NCBI GenBank assembly: GCA_949126835.1
Contig: OX421496.1
Span: forward strand, 18,171,844-18,235,843
Direction of reading: 5' to 3'
Length of the DNA stretch: 64,000 nucleotides
DNA from: Anisus vortex
Lineage: Eukaryota; Mollusca; Gastropoda; Planorbidae
The notes under the pieces were generated by a model that did no database searches, was not told where the DNA came from, and was given only the letters and a program-made list of their open reading frames with translations. This document shows positions 24,721 through 35,900 of this stretch, in pieces; within the stretch, counting starts at the first letter, position 1, and every line of letters starts with the position of its first letter. The position numbers and the translations under genes were made by a program.

Positions 24721-26285
24721 TTCAATTCAATTCAATTCAATTTTATTCAGTCAATGCGTTTTACATCGAAAATATGTGATGTTGAATGTGACATCTACAA
24801 AAAAGAAAATTACATTACAATAATAGTAAGACACAACAATGAAAATTAATGAAAAAAAACTATTATAACAATGTACATTATGATAATATACAGAATATAA
24901 GGAAAATTATTACAATTATGATCTTATAAGACGCTTCTGTCTTGTATTATTGAACAGTTTAACTGCTTGCGGATAACAGCTGTTAACAAATCTGCTGCTA
25001 CCTCTAAATGCTCGAAGGCGACGGCCATGTGGAAGAAATTCAAAATAATGTCTCGAGGGGTGGGATTTATCCTTCATAATGTTAGTCATTTTACCTGTTA
25101 AGCGCTCTTGGTATAATGTTTCTAACGACTTAAGGTTAGTGCCAATAATTTTTTCAGCATTTTTGACAACTGATTCTAGCTTGTGTAAATTAACTACAGG
25201 TAGCCTGTCGAACCAAACTTCAATAGATCTTGTCAGTATGCTTTCAATAATAGCCCTATAGAAATTAGTCATTATCACTTTATTGACCCCACAGGACTTC
25301 AGCTTTCTAAGAAAATACATTCTCTGCCTTGCTTTCTTAAGGATATCAGTGCAGTTAATATCCCATGTTAGTTCATTGGATAAGACAGTGCCAAGAAACT
25401 TAAAATCATAAACTCGTTCTACATTTGATCCCTGTATAACCAAGGGTGGGGGTTCGTTTCTCCTAAAATCTATGATCATTTCTTTTGTCTTCGATACATT
25501 AAGGTGTAAGTTGTTCTGGCTACACCAGCTCACGATAGTGTCTATTTGGCTACGATATGCGTGCTCATCTGCGTTTTTTATTAGGCCAGTGACCGTCGTA
25601 TCATCGGCATATTTTATAACCAGACAGCCAGGCTGTTCTGCTTTACAGTCATAAGTGAAAATAGAATATAGTTTAGGTGATAATGGACAACCTTGGGGGG
25701 TCCCAGTATTTAACGTTATACTGGTTGACACATTGTTACTAATTTTAACCTCCTGTGGGCGTTCTAATAAGAAGTCTAAAATCCAGTTACATATGTTAAC
25801 AGGAAAAGAGAGTTGGTAGTAAAGTTTGTTGTACAATTGTTGTGGTATAATGGTATTAAAGGCTGAGCTATAGTCTATAAATAATATTCTTGCATATGAC
25901 TTGCTTAACTCTAAGTGGTTTAATACCTCATGCACATTTATTGCAATAGCGTCATCTACTGATCTATTAGACCTGTACGCGAATTGAAAATTATCGAAGT
26001 CTGATGGTAGTAAAGTATTTAAAAATTTCAAAACAATTGATTCAAAACATTTCATAGCCACAGATGTTAAGGCTACTGGTCTGTAATCATTTAATGTTTG
26101 TGGGGACTGCTTTTTAGGCACAGGCACAATGGTAGACTTTTTAAGGCATGTAGGGACCGAGCAGGTTTCTAGCGACCAATTAAAAATAACAGTGAATACA
26201 GGTGCCAGCTCTGCACTACACACTTTTAGTAGTTTTGTTGTTAACTTGTCTGGTCCAGCGGCTTTGTTAACTTTCAGTTTACTAA
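24721..26285 (-). mobile_element. LINE B, L2/CR1-like, 5'-truncated, with TTGAA tail
   Basis: An uninterrupted reverse-transcriptase frame (26223..24916, 435 codons from a partial start; homology extends upstream as KVNKAAGPDKLTTKLLK). Motifs: LNDYRPVALTSVAMKCFE, LFIDYSSAFNTIIPQQL, TGTPQGCPLSPKLYSIF and YADDTTVTG. The 3' end is a short tandem run of TTGAA units (plus strand TTCAA, 24721..24745). No endonuclease is present, so the copy is truncated, but the lack of stops suggests a young insertion. Confidence 0.88.
24916..26223 (-). CDS. reverse transcriptase of LINE B (5'-truncated ORF)
   Basis: An open frame of 435 codons with RT blocks in order: fingers (PVPKKQSPQTLNDYRPVA), palm A (FIDYSSAFN), block B (NTGTPQGCPLSP), catalytic YADD at about residue 207, and thumb (FLGTVLSNELTWDINC). 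It ends HGRRLRAFRGSSRFVNSC..., a C-terminus common in L2-type LINEs. The endonuclease half is missing. In-frame homology continues upstream of the first Met to about 26280, so this Met is not the true start. Confidence 0.8.
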   Translation of the reverse strand: MCSAELAPVFTVIFNWSLETCSVPTCLKKSTIVPVPKKQSPQTLNDYRPVALTSVAMKCFESIVLKFLNTLLPSDFDNFQFAYRSNRSVDDAIAINVHEVLNHLELSKSYARILFIDYSSAFNTIIPQQLYNKLYYQLSFPVNICNWILDFLLERPQEVKISNNVSTSITLNTGTPQGCPLSPKLYSIFTYDCKAEQPGCLVIKYADDTTVTGLIKNADEHAYRSQIDTIVSWCSQNNLHLNVSKTKEMIIDFRRNEPPPLVIQGSNVERVYDFKFLGTVLSNELTWDINCTDILKKARQRMYFLRKLKSCGVNKVIMTNFYRAIIESILTRSIEVWFDRLPVVNLHKLESVVKNAEKIIGTNLKSLETLYQERLTGKMTNIMKDKSHPSRHYFEFLPHGRRLRAFRGSSRFVNSCYPQAVKLFNNTRQKRLIRS

Positions 26286-27815
26286 ACTATTAACACCTCT
26301 CTATCCACGAGCGTGGTCCCGGACTGCTTCAAATCCGCAATTGTCCGCCCACTCTTAAAGAAGCCCGGACTCGATGCAAATGAGTGCAAGAACTACCGCC
26401 CAGTATCCAACCTACCCTTCCTTTCCAAGATCCTGCTGCGTGTTGTCCTTGAGCAGTTAAATGCCCATCTGTCTCTACATTCGCTGATGCCCGCGCACCA
26501 GTCTGCGTATCGCCACCATCACAGCACTGAGACAGTGCTTCTGCGGATCACCACTGACCTCCTAAACGCCTCAGACAGAGGTCTCGTCTCTGCCCTTGTG
26601 CAGCTTGATTTATCTGCTGCCTTCGATACGATTGACCACCACCGACTAATTGATCGCCTCAGGTCTACATTTGGCATTCATGACATCGCCCTCTCCTGGT
26701 TCATGAACTATCTTCAGAATCGCTCCCAGACCGTTATGATTGAGTCCATATTCTCCCAGCCTGTTCACGTCTGCTATTGTGTGCCGCAGGGGTCTGTCCT
26801 TGGTCCACTTCTTTTCACCCTTTACACTCAACCCCTATCCTTTGTCATCGAACGCCACAACCTCAAATATCATTCTTTCGCCGATGACACCCAGCTGTTT
26901 AACAGTGCAGAGCCTGAGGACTTCGACAGGCTCCTTGCTTCCATCTCCATCTGTTTCCTGGACATCCAGAGCTGGATGACGGAAAACAAGTTGAAGCTTA
27001 ACAGTGAGAAGACTGAAGCTCTTATCGTCGGTTCGAGACAGAGGGTCGTGTCCCTCACTGTGTCCGATCTTCAGCTGGCTGATACAACTGTGCCTTTCTC
27101 CCCGACTATCAAAAGCCTTGGCGTCTATCTGGACTCCACGCTGTCCATGCAAACCCACATCTCCTTCCTCACCAAAATCTGCTTCTTCCATCTGCGTCGT
27201 ATTGCCGCCATCCGTCGTTATCTCACCAAGGAAGCTTGTGTTAAGCTCATCATCTCTCTCCTATTTTCCCGCTTGGACTATTGTAATTCGCTTTTGGCTG
27301 GTCTCTCGGCCTCCTCCCTTCAAAAACTCCAACGTATCCAGAACTGCGCAGCCCGACTAGTTCTTAAGAAGAAGAAGTCAAATGATATCAATCCTCTGCT
27401 CCGATCTCTGCACTGGCTACCCATCAACAACCGGATCTCATATAAGCTGGCTTCCCTCTGTTATAGGTGCCTGAATAACTGCGCCCCGGATTATCTTCGC
27501 TCTTGTATGGAGCTCTACACCCAGTCCCGCCCACTTCGTTCGGCATCTGACGCGCTTACTCTGCGGATCCCTCGTGTCAGGCTAGTGTCCGCTGGCGAAC
27601 GTTCATTTTCCTACGCAGGACCGTCCGCTTGGAATCACCTCCCTCTACAGCTTCGCCAGAGCCCTAGCTATGACACCTTCAGGAGCCGGCTGAAGACTCA
27701 CCTATTTCGTCAGCAGAATTAGCGTATTACTACATATTTCGTTGTCTGTCTGTATTCTGTAACTGTCGTCTGCGCATAGAACTGTCACCAACGGGATATG
27801 CGCTATATAAGCACC

Positions 27816-27845
<30 letters not shown>
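26286..27845 (+). mobile_element. LINE C, L2/CR1-like, GC-rich, 5'-truncated, with TTA tail
   Basis: Distinctly GC-richer than its surroundings, with an open reverse-transcriptase frame (26313..27722). The 3' untranslated end reads GCGCTATATAAGCACCG followed by (TTA)n, a tail style common in CR1/L2 LINEs. It abuts LINE B 5' end to 5' end at about 26285. It is undamaged and so looks recent. Confidence 0.9.
26313..27722 (+). CDS. reverse transcriptase of LINE C (5'-truncated ORF, 469 codons)
   Basis: RT blocks in order: [53 protein letters not shown] (palm A), [18 protein letters not shown], catalytic FADDTQLF (about residues 192-199), [18 protein letters not shown], then the tail ending [10 protein letters not shown]. 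The frame is free of stops. The N-terminal endonuclease and the start codon are missing, and the first Met lies inside the RT domain. Codon use is strongly GC-biased compared with SRP72, ARL8 and CXXC1. Confidence 0.85.
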   Translation: MVPDCFKSAIVRPLLKKPGLDANECKNYRPVSNLPFLSKILLRVVLEQLNAHLSLHSLMPAHQSAYRHHHSTETVLLRITTDLLNASDRGLVSALVQLDLSAAFDTIDHHRLIDRLRSTFGIHDIALSWFMNYLQNRSQTVMIESIFSQPVHVCYCVPQGSVLGPLLFTLYTQPLSFVIERHNLKYHSFADDTQLFNSAEPEDFDRLLASISICFLDIQSWMTENKLKLNSEKTEALIVGSRQRVVSLTVSDLQLADTTVPFSPTIKSLGVYLDSTLSMQTHISFLTKICFFHLRRIAAIRRYLTKEACVKLIISLLFSRLDYCNSLLAGLSASSLQKLQRIQNCAARLVLKKKKSNDINPLLRSLHWLPINNRISYKLASLCYRCLNNCAPDYLRSCMELYTQSRPLRSASDALTLRIPRVRLVSAGERSFSYAGPSAWNHLPLQLRQSPSYDTFRSRLKTHLFRQQN

Positions 27846-27848
<3 letters not shown>

Positions 27849-28326
27849 CGATAAAGTTATGATGGAGTTCGCGTTGGTGTTGTATGTTTTTCTATGAGCA
27901 AGCGACAGTTAAAAATCTGCTAATTGTGTGTCTGCCTGGTCTGAAACCTGCCTGTTCCTCTGCCAGTAATTCTTCAGCCCCAGGTTTAAATCTGTTGAGG
28001 ATAACTTTTAGCATTATTGGTAACATTATTAGTGGTAACAGTAGAGCAGCTAAACCCATGCACAAAATAATTGCAAATATTTTTCTCACCGTGTAGCCCA
28101 TGTCAATGTGTTTCTTTTACCGTGGTGTCTTTTTTTGTTTGTTTAGGAAGAATACGGACAGCTTGCCAACCTCTTTTTCTCACCCAACTGATATATTGTC
28201 CATTTACTTATGATTATATAACCATGACCATGTATAGTCCTACATTACTTATTTTATTATCTATACGATACAGTCACTAATTTCTATATGCATTGTATTG
28301 GGTAACTTTTTCTTAGACCTGACCAA

Positions 28327-28407
28327 CTCAACCATACAGTCCCGGGCGCGTAAATAGCGGAATTGAAGGCAGCATAGATAGAAGTAGGTCGGTACGGGAA
28401 GGGTTAA
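28327..28407 (+). mobile_element. 81-bp TTAA-type miniature element, copy 2
   Basis: The same 81-bp unit as 23512..23592, differing at scattered positions. The right border is intact (GGGAAGGGTTAA); the left border has decayed to CTCAACCATACAGTCCC. It lies between the end of LINE A and the MULE element. Confidence 0.75.
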
Positions 28408-28744
28408 TAAAGTAGAAGGTAGCTCTTGGCATAGGCTATAGTGTATTAAATAAAGTTGAAAAAAATACCTTGATACTTTGACTGGAAAGGTGTTTTAGCT
28501 GGTGACAGGTCACTTCATCCCCAGTCAATTCATCCCCGTCACTTCATCCTCGAGTCACTTCATCCCCAGAAATTAATTTTAAATCACTTCATCCCTAGAT
28601 AATTAATCCTAAAAATGCAATTTTAGGTATAGAATTATGAAATCAGATCGAAATATAAATCATAACAAACAGAAAAAAAGCTAATAGTTCGATATTCAAT
28701 TTTTTATTTTGTTATTAAGAGTTTTTGTGGTGAGTATTTTTGAA

Positions 28745-29281
28745 TCAGTGTGACAGAAAAGCTAAAGATCGTAGATAGAGAAGACGATCAATTGACTCGT
28801 AGCGCTGCACAGTGTTGTCGATTCTCATGGCTAATGCAGCATACTTCTTTCTTGGACGCTGCTCTGTGCCGGTGCATGACTGCAGTGCTGATGCTTTGTG
28901 CAGTTGACAATCCTTACGTAGACCATCAAGAAATGTCCACATTGTTGGATGGTGACACGAGAACAGAGATTGGACTTTGCGTAATACCGCTTGACAAAGA
29001 TGAAAATAGCATCCCGTTACTCTACATGTTCTAAACTTTTCTCGAAAAGCGGTCATCGCAGCTTTCTCAAATTCTGTAGGCCTAACTATAATCTCAGGAG
29101 CTGCATTAGGTATAAGTAGCGCTCTAACTGCATCCAACAATCTATTATATGTGACACCTGATTTGTCCTGAAGCAGGCAGTACATCACCGGTGGAATCAC
29201 TCCTTGTGCGAATTGAAAATGAATTGTGTAGAGTTGATAAAATAAACTAGGGACAACTTTGAAAGTGCCATCGGCACCCAT
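28745..29281 (-). pseudogene. MULE transposase fragment
   Basis: A minus-strand frame of 178 codons. It opens with MGADGTFKVVPSLFYQLYTI, the block containing the first catalytic Asp (DGTF) of MULE transposases. A middle segment follows (IPPVMYCLLQDKSGVTYNRL), then FRTCRVTGCYFHLCQAVLRK, which holds the conserved C-x2-H region. The downstream domain is short and ends at a stop. The usual N-terminal FLYWCH or zinc-binding region and a full catalytic domain are missing (MULE transposases run several hundred residues), so it is inactive. Confidence 0.8.
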
Positions 29282-29461
29282 TCAAACAGGCGAACCAATA
29301 GTTGCTGCGTATTGTCTAATTTAATCGACAACATTGCCGCTTCAAAAACATAGATCCATTGGACATCTTGAGTCTGAGTAAGAGTGGTGTCCTATTTCTA
29401 TCTACCGTCCTATTTATCCGTGGTGCTTTTTATCCTCGAAACCGGCGCACGGCCGTATCAA

Positions 29462-29542
29462 TTAACCCTTCCCGTACCGACCTACTTCTATCTATGCTGC
29501 CTTCAGTTCCGCTATATACGCGCCCGGGACTGTAAGGGTTAA
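29462..29542 (-). mobile_element. 81-bp TTAA-flanked miniature element, copy 3 (inverted)
   Basis: Reverse orientation of the unit at 23512..23592, again exactly 81 bp from TTAA to TTAA. It sits inside the MULE element. Confidence 0.8.
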
Positions 29543-29633
29543 GGGTAGAGACGACCGCGAGTTACCGGTATCACTGGTGGCCAAATTAAATAAACCTTGT
29601 CGAGCAATCAAGCCAGGGGCAAACAGGGTTCGT

Positions 29634-30091
29634 ACAGAAAATTTGCCTCAAAATTCCAGGAGTTTTCCAGACGTTTTTCAGGAGTTTAGGCTCTTTAAAA
29701 AAAACAGACACCTCGCTACACAGCTTTTTTTGTGTTTTACAACATTATGGGGACTTAAATATACTACATCCCGAGTTTGGATAGCAAAAAAAAACAAGAT
29801 CTAGTAAAAAAAAAGAACCATGGAGTGGCATCACTGGTGTCATCAACGTTTGCGGAATTAGAAAGCAGCAAAGAGGGTTAGATCTAACACCAATAGGGCT
29901 TTCTGGAAAAGTGAAAGTGAAGATCAGTGATTACGATTTTTTATTAATAATTAATATCCCTAAAAAAAATAAGGAGTTTTTAGTATTTTCCCAGGACTAA
30001 ATGCAGCTTTTCCAGGAGTTTTAAGGTCCTGGAACTCAACTTTTTGTTTTCCAGGAGTTTCAAGGAGTTTCCAGGAGCTGTACGAACCCTG
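29634..30091. mobile_element. 458-bp inverted-end element rich in CCAGGAGTTT repeats
   Basis: The ends are exact inverted copies, CAGGGTTCGTACAG (29634..29647) and CTGTACGAACCCTG (30078..30091). The interior subterminal regions repeat the motif CCAGGAGTTT or close variants about eight times, in direct orientation near both ends. There is no open frame. The adjacent octamers do not match, so a target duplication is not visible. CAGGG termini hint at hAT. Confidence 0.7.
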
Positions 30092-30304
30092 AATACTGAG
30101 ATAAACGACGACGAAACTTTATCCCCTTGACCTTTTTATTTTCTTTTATCTTCAAACGTAGAAATCATAAATTGGAATATCACAGATTAATTAATGTTCT
30201 GTTAATTAGTATAATAGATCGTCACAGGATGGGACCCTTAAGTCTACCATATTACAACTGCTCAAGTTGTCAGCCATGCACTACATATTGCTTCAGGATT
30301 AAGT

Positions 30305-30500
30305 GTCTGAGGATGAAGTGACTGGGGATGAAGTGACTGGGGATGAAGTGACTAGGGATGAAGTGACTCGAGGATTAGTTGACGGGGATGAATTGACTGG
30401 GGATGAAATGACTGGAAATGAATTGACTGGGGATGAAGTGACTGGGGATGAAGTGACTAGGGATGAAGTGACTGGGGATGAAGTGACTGGGGATGAATTT
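30305..30500 (+). repeat. 15-bp minisatellite (GGGGATGAAGTGACT), about 13 units
   Basis: Tandem units of GGGGATGAAGTGACT with few substitutions form the right end of the MULE element. Because 15 is a multiple of three, the array reads as a repeated GDEVT peptide in one frame (30303..30512). I regard that reading as a by-product, not a gene. Confidence 0.85.
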
Positions 30501-30502
30501 GT

Positions 30503-32917
30503 TGCACTCTGACTATTGTAGACCTAACAGTTTTGGTGTCAATTCATATCTTTTACATGTACACATTTGAAAATCTTTAAACAGTATAGATCAAAGTCTT
30601 AAATAAACTTTAATTTAAAACATGTAAAAATTAAATATTTGAATATTTAAACATTATGGTTTCAAGCTATTTGAAGCTATCATCAAAGACAGGAAGAACA
30701 AACAAACATAAAAAAAATACTTTCAAACACATGAAAAATATTTTTAGATTTATTGTCCAGCAAGAATTATATGTAAAAAAAATTAAAATAAAAAGCTAAT
30801 AGTAACTTTCTTATTTGACATCACAATGACCTTTATTTTGAAAAGAGGAATATTGTACAGTCTGTCAAATCCCTTCCTTGTGCACAGTGCTACATTACTT
30901 TGTAAATAAATACACCAAGCAAGTCATCTTCTGGAAGCTCAATAAACTTTAGTCACTAACTTTCTGGACAGCCAATAACAATCATATAAATAAAAGCTAC
31001 AATATTCATCTTCTACAACATACCTAACGGCAACATGCTGACGTTTCAACTTGCCAGTCAAGAGACAAACAAAAATTATATATAGACTTTGTACAAGCAG
31101 AACAAAGGGTAAAACCTTTATTTTTAAATTTAATCCACCAGAAACTATTGTATGTTGCTTTCTTTCATATTTACCTAAAACGATATCACAAAATATAATT
31201 TTTACTTTGAATATTTCAAGCAAAAGCACTACTACAGTCTCCTAGATTTGGCAAATAATGTTTTATAGTAGTTATAATCTGAAAATATATCAAGTAAAAA
31301 GACTAGAAATGATAGAAAAGTATTCTCAAGTTAAAAACTTACTAAAGAAAAAATGTTTTCAATTTCAAAGAGCAAAATACAGTCACAACGATAATATCAA
31401 CAACTAAAATGTACAACACTTAAGACAATAGCATCAGAAAAGTACATCTGAAGTGACAAATATTTATAATGCAGAGACTTGAACCCTGGTTGGCATAAAA
31501 TGCTTATACTTATAGCCAATTATAATAATAGAAAAAAAATAATTTTAAAATAAGAATTTTACACCAAAATTGTTCAGAAAAAAAATGTGAAAAAAAAAAA
31601 AACGTGGAAACTAATAACGGCAATAGTTTTAATTATAATAAAGCATAGGAGAGTTGTTAGATGTAATCAAACACAGCACTAAAATGAAAAATAAACCCTA
31701 AAAAGTTACAAGTTGTTAGTAACTTCTGTCTAACATCAGGGTGAAATCAATGTGTGCACATTTACACATACACTAGTAAAACATTTAAACAAGGAATGGT
31801 TGTCCAGTACACAATTAAATGAATTTAACAACATGTGTGGCATAAAAAATAACATTTACATATACAATTGTTAGTCGCTAGATTTTAATAACATCATTAT
31901 GAATCTATGAGTCAAACTTAAGTAAGCATCAAATGAGAGAGAGAGAGAGAGAGAGAGAGAAAGAAAGTAGAAGTCCTAAATCAAAGTTTGATTTATTTCA
32001 GTTGCACTCTTTATATCTTAAGTAAAAAAAATAATAATTCAAGGTCAAGGTCATTCAGCAAGAATATAAACTTAAAAAATTTTGTTCAATGGCACAATAC
32101 TGAAGAAAAAAATTAGCAAATATTGCAATATTTTGGTTACAATATATTTCACCACTGACCGAAAAATTAAGATTTATTTACTTAATATTCTTCCAGCTCC
32201 AGGAGAATCATCCCAGGTTCTCATTGAGAGCAATATTCAAGTCATAATATTCATTATTGCACAAATTAATTGTTGAATCTCTAAGTCTAAGCATAAAAAA
32301 ATTAAATTTGAGTTTTTATAATTTTGTGTGATATTTAAATTTGGAATTGAAAAGGATTACTAAACACCGTTTTATTTTTTAAATCAATACCTTCAATGAT
32401 ATTCAGAATTATTACACTGACGTTGTAAGAAACGTTGGTACCTATAGTGAACTTTGTGTTTTAAATGTAGACTTCTTCTAAAACATCATGTAATAATCCT
32501 AAGTAATAAAAAAAACAGAATTATAATGTTACGGCTTATGATTTTCAAAGAGTAGTTTGTAAAATAAATTTCATACAAACTATTACAATTAACTTTGTTT
32601 TAACATATGGGGGAAAACGTAATAGACATAAGAAAAAAAATACAGACAAAAAAAACCTATAATTTTGTTTCTAGAAAACCAACGTTTAGTACCGGTACTT
32701 TAGAGTTGAGGTTATAAAAGCAAAATAAAAAATGTATCAGTACAATTGTAAGTCAAATATTTTTGTTTTAATATTTCAAAATGATTTTTTTAAACTCAGC
32801 ACACACATTCTTAACTTCACACACATATCGCAGTCCATTCACAAACATATTTTTTTGTCTTCTTCACTAATTAGAATATCACCCAACAAAATGCATTTCC
32901 CAGTCACTGCTATTTCT
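30503..32917. other. AT-rich stretch downstream of ARL8, probably long 3' UTR and spacer
   Basis: No gene is recognised. Proximal sequence should be ARL8 3' untranslated region on the minus strand. It contains a GA microsatellite at 31934..31962 and several A-runs. No inverted-end element was found. Confidence 0.4.
31934..31962. repeat. GA dinucleotide microsatellite
   Basis: About 14 GA units followed by GAAA interruptions. It lies in the probable ARL8 3' region. Confidence 0.9.
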
Positions 32918-35900
32918 TTATCGCCCAGACTTCGAGTGTTGAATCAGCCATTGTAGAGTAATATCTTGAAACAACAAACAAATCAATCATCATTAAGTCA
33001 ATCAACAATGAATAAGCAATTAATTAGTAAACAAACTGTATAAATAAGAATTGACTGCATTGCATGACAGATATTCCATACTTTTTTTACATAGGAAGAT
33101 GCACTAGAAAGCTGTGTCTAGTGACCAATAATTATATGCTATATACAAGTTATAAAAACTATGCCTGTTGTTTCTATTGTAGTGTTTCAAACCATTTTCA
33201 ACAAATCTGGCGATATGATTATATATATATATATGTTTATACAAGTTAACAACATTTTATCATTTATTTAAATTACCATGAAAAGTTTAAATTGGTATTT
33301 TTTTTCAAACAAAAATAATTTAGATTTGGTTCAGTTTTTCTCCGTTGTTAAAGCTAATGGAACACTTCAGCAAAAGGTACGTTAAGTGGCATGATTAACC
33401 TGAAAGACTGATATCATAAATGTTTTTGCTTCTGCTCCTCTGGAGCTTTTAAAAAGAAGCTTCCACCACAAAATGGAGCACTAGTCTTGACTGCCTGCAA
33501 TGGAAAACTAAGGCTCCACAGTCATCTGTCATCTCTCTGGATATAAAGGACCCTCTCTTTAATCTTTAGAATCAAAGACTACAGCTCTATATACTTTTAG
33601 TAGAACCTGAAAATCAATAAATATAGTAGATTAAAGAAATTTGTTCAAACATACCTATATTTTCTTTTTCTTTACAGGATATAGAATAGCAACATATTTC
33701 TCTGTCTTGAATTGCTGATAAATTCCTGAAAATAAATATTATGCACAGTGTTTTTAACAAGGTTCTTACTCTATAATTATTTTAAAATTCCCAAGAAGAT
33801 CACAAACTTTATACCAAATTCGCAAGCCAATTTATACTAGTTACTAGTATGTATGAACTATCTTAATATCTGGTCTGGTAGTGTATTTATATAGAGACTA
33901 ACAGTCATGCCTGTAAAAATGATGGAGAAACAAATCACTACAATATGTTTAGTAAAAAAGAATACGGTATATAAACAAAATTATGGTAATTATATGTATT
34001 GATGATATAGGTAGTTTAATATTTGTCAAGTTTTGTAAGTACCCATACAATAATTTTAGAAACAAAACATGATGAGATTTAAGTACTCCTTGCCTAAACT
34101 ACATAGTTAGTCACTTTTTAAAATGTTTAAAAAAAATATTTTTCACACTACCGTACTTTGTCCATATTTAATATTAGTAAAATTAACCAACTTTCCTAAA
34201 CCTAGGTCAGTTTTCCCAATTTTAAAAATATTAAGTCAATTTTCCAACACTTTAACTTTCTTAACCTGTGATGAGGTCTGACCTTTTGAATAGGTCATGG
34301 TTAAACGTGTTCACGAATTTCCGGTTAATTTCCGGCAACAAAAAACATGCTTTTGCTGGTGTTTGACAATTCATTTCAACCCTGACGTCCAGTTCTGGTC
34401 TTTTAGAAATATTCAAAGGCTATAAGATTGGTTTTGAGGAATCCGTTTTCAACATCAAAAGTGAGAATGCGATAATTAATACTCAAAGTGTTAGTAGCAT
34501 TAAGCTAAATATAGCTTATTTATAAAATATAGTGTAGCGTTTCTTGGTTATTAAAAAAAAAACATAAAAACAAAAAACTAAATTTCTTTTGCATCAAGCA
34601 ATAAGTTTGGGATTATAAATAGGTGATTCTTCACGTCTGACGTTCACAATCCATCGTTTTCTTTCGGCAACATCTTTTGGAAGTGAAATAAAATTGAATC
34701 ACCTACATCTTTTCTTACTCGCAGTACAACCAGTAGCGCAGCACACGAACATGTTTTGTTAGCAAATGAACCACTGGGATCAGAAATGTTGGTACAATTT
34801 TAACTTTAGGTTCACCATGCATGCATAATATTTAAGACTTGTCCATAAACCCTGTTTAGATATTATTTTCTAAAAAATAATTAAAAAAAACTATCAATTA
34901 TCTTTGGAAGGTTGCAATGTATATTGTATACAAATGAAATCTTTTCCATGCGCTACAACATTGTGTCAGACATTTATTTACGATAACCCAGGAATATCTA
35001 GCAGGAACAAATGTACTATGTACAAATAAAGAACTAGTCTTCAATAATCATAACACTTCAAAATTAGAATGATAAGATTGAAATCTAAGCACAGTCATCG
35101 GATAATGTTTCACGACTTATCTTTAGCTACAAATCTATCTCTGGTGACAAATAGCACACACTATAATGAGGTTCTGCTCATAACTAGGTCAATATTTGTG
35201 TGCCTCTTCCTTAAACTTCAAGAGGGGACTAAGTTACCAAGATAAAAAATCCTATACCATGGTTTTTGATCTAAAATAATTTAAAAATTTCATAAATTTT
35301 TCACAAACTGAACTTAACAAATATTCACAAACCAATATATACCAGCAAGTGGGAAATCTTAATGTTAACCAGTAGTGCATATAATGTTGTCCAAATTAAA
35401 ATGGGTGTTTTTCAACACTTGAAGAATAATTTCAGATAAAAAACTAATGGGAGTTTAGACACCTTAACTGAATGACATATTAATTACTTTTTAAAAAAAA
35501 TGTAAATATTTCTTTCATGCAGCTTAATTCATTAGCGAAATTTACAAACTTTCCCAAATATTGGTCAGTTGTACCTAACTTTTCCAACATGTACATACAA
35601 AGACACACTAGAATCACCCGCTCTTCCTGTATAGAAAGAACCAACTCACCCATCAAAAGTTTAAACTGTGAATCAAAGTAATATAATATTTTTTTTTCTA
35701 AATGTATTGAAACTTGAAAACTTACATTCTTTCTATGAGCTCTTTCTCATCTAATGCCCCCTGGAGGTCTCTTTTGTTGCCAAGAACTAAAACAGGGATG
35801 CCCTGCAATTGAGGTTTGTCTAAAAGATTGTGTAGCTCATTGCGGGAAGCTTCTAATTTGTCATGGTCAGCAGCGTCCACCATATAGCTGAAAAAAAATG

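Larger units (their letters stand above)
18504..28101 (-). mobile_element. LINE A, RTE-like, old copy split by several later insertions
   Basis: Reverse-transcriptase pieces run in order on the minus strand: EEQAGFRPGRHTI and KNIQHQRELHHNFID (28101..27850); FDRVWHDGLWQVMRSYN through SIGVRQGCTLSTFLFNIF (24720..24390); RFADDIDLL through NNFKYLGTII (19406..19062); and a C-terminal RRILTWFGYVLRHNGLSK with a basic tail (18855..18610). The gaps are filled by the LINE B/LINE C pair (24721..27845) and by a hAT transposon (19380..24389). Frameshifts and stops show that it is dead. RTE-like assignment is from motif style; a related clade is possible. Confidence 0.8.
28505..30502 (-). mobile_element. 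2.0-kb MULE-type DNA transposon with 15-bp repeat arrays at both ends
   Basis: Both ends are arrays of one unit in opposite orientation: GTCACTTCATCCCCA on the left (28510..28610, about 6 degenerate units) and TGGGGATGAAGTGAC on the right (30305..30500, about 13 units). Between them lies a minus-strand MULE transposase remnant. The interior also holds an 81-bp TTAA element (29462..29542) and a 458-bp inverted-end element (29634..30091), both later arrivals. Confidence 0.75.

Noticed and set aside
30303..30512. Open frame with repeated GDEVT peptide
   Set aside because: It is a by-product of a 15-bp tandem array at the end of a MULE element; there is no start context and no matching domain.
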